Part shown: positions 63,788-64,000 of the stretch, in pieces | Position numbering within the stretch: the first letter of the stretch is position 1 | Layout: each line of letters starts with the position of its first letter | NCBI RefSeq assembly: GCF_964019385.1 | Contig: NC_088643.1 | Location: 75,001,096-75,065,095, forward strand | Direction of reading: 5' to 3' | Origin: Sycon ciliatum | Taxonomy: Eukaryota > Porifera > Calcarea > Leucosolenida > Sycettidae | DNA: 64,000 bases | The notes under the pieces: generated by a model | The model's input: only the letters and a program-made list of their open reading frames with translations | The model's database searches: none | Told to the model about the DNA's origin: nothing | Translations under genes and position numbers: made by a program

Positions 63788-64000
63788 CTATAAGAAACCA
63801 TAGGTAGAACCGGAATTGTCAGTCAGCTGAGAAATCAGTGTTAAATGCCACTGTATAATGGCAATCCTGTGTGCATGAGAAAATAGGAACAAGGTCCTAC
63901 ACGAGCATACATACCTCAGACAAAAAAACTAGTTTTAAGTGGTCGTGTAAAAGGACATGCTGTTGTCATGCATGGTGATAGTCAGAGAGCGATCCACCAG

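Overview
The window is nuclear DNA of an intron-rich animal. Six multi-exon genes of metazoan type can be read across GT-AG introns with matching phases, and introns and intergenic DNA are filled with transposons, miniature inverted-repeat elements, (CA)n/(GA)n tracts and unusually many pure poly-C/poly-G runs. The mix (Ngaro-type tyrosine-recombinase retrotransposon, ISL2EU/IS4EU-type DNA transposon, APE-type LINEs, CXC-domain TE proteins) suggests a non-vertebrate, probably aquatic invertebrate. The species cannot be told from the sequence.

Host genes from left to right: a mitochondrial L-threonine 3-dehydrogenase gene (TDH, minus, 3' end cut by the window start); divergent to it a DCAKD gene (dephospho-CoA kinase-like, plus, 5.4-12.6 kb) whose 5.7-kb second intron holds a 21-copy 36-bp minisatellite and a broken LINE; a SIKE1/FGFR1OP2-family coiled-coil gene (minus, 17.7-19.7 kb); a MEMO1 gene (plus, 43.8-50.3 kb); convergent to it a PLGRKT gene (minus, 51.8-57.6 kb); and at the right end part of an unrecognised membrane-protein gene (minus, 60.6-63.8 kb).

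The middle (20.6-43.1 kb) is mostly transposon: a decayed CXC-type TE gene with a restriction-like-endonuclease-type fragment in its intron; two 2.6-2.8 kb direct repeats (25.8-28.6 and 34.6-37.2 kb); between them a 5.65-kb ISL2EU/IS4EU-like transposon with an intact THAP-DDE transposase and an intact SWIM-YqaJ nuclease gene; then a 5.8-kb Ngaro-like element with intact gag, RT-RNase H and tyrosine recombinase, bounded by split direct repeats that look identical.

The most unusual observation is two families of extremely short palindromic insertions. Two 32-bp palindromes (13.7 and 20.0 kb) are each flanked by a perfect 8-bp direct repeat. Two 31-bp palindromes (13.2 and 18.0 kb) are each flanked by a perfect 7-bp direct repeat. 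Each looks like two transposon ends joined head to head with almost nothing between. Longer elements with related ends and the same target-duplication length sit in the same window: 824 bp with a 7-bp duplication at 15.9-16.7 kb, and 377 bp with an 8-bp duplication at 43.2-43.6 kb. This points to mobilisation of nearly bare terminal repeats.
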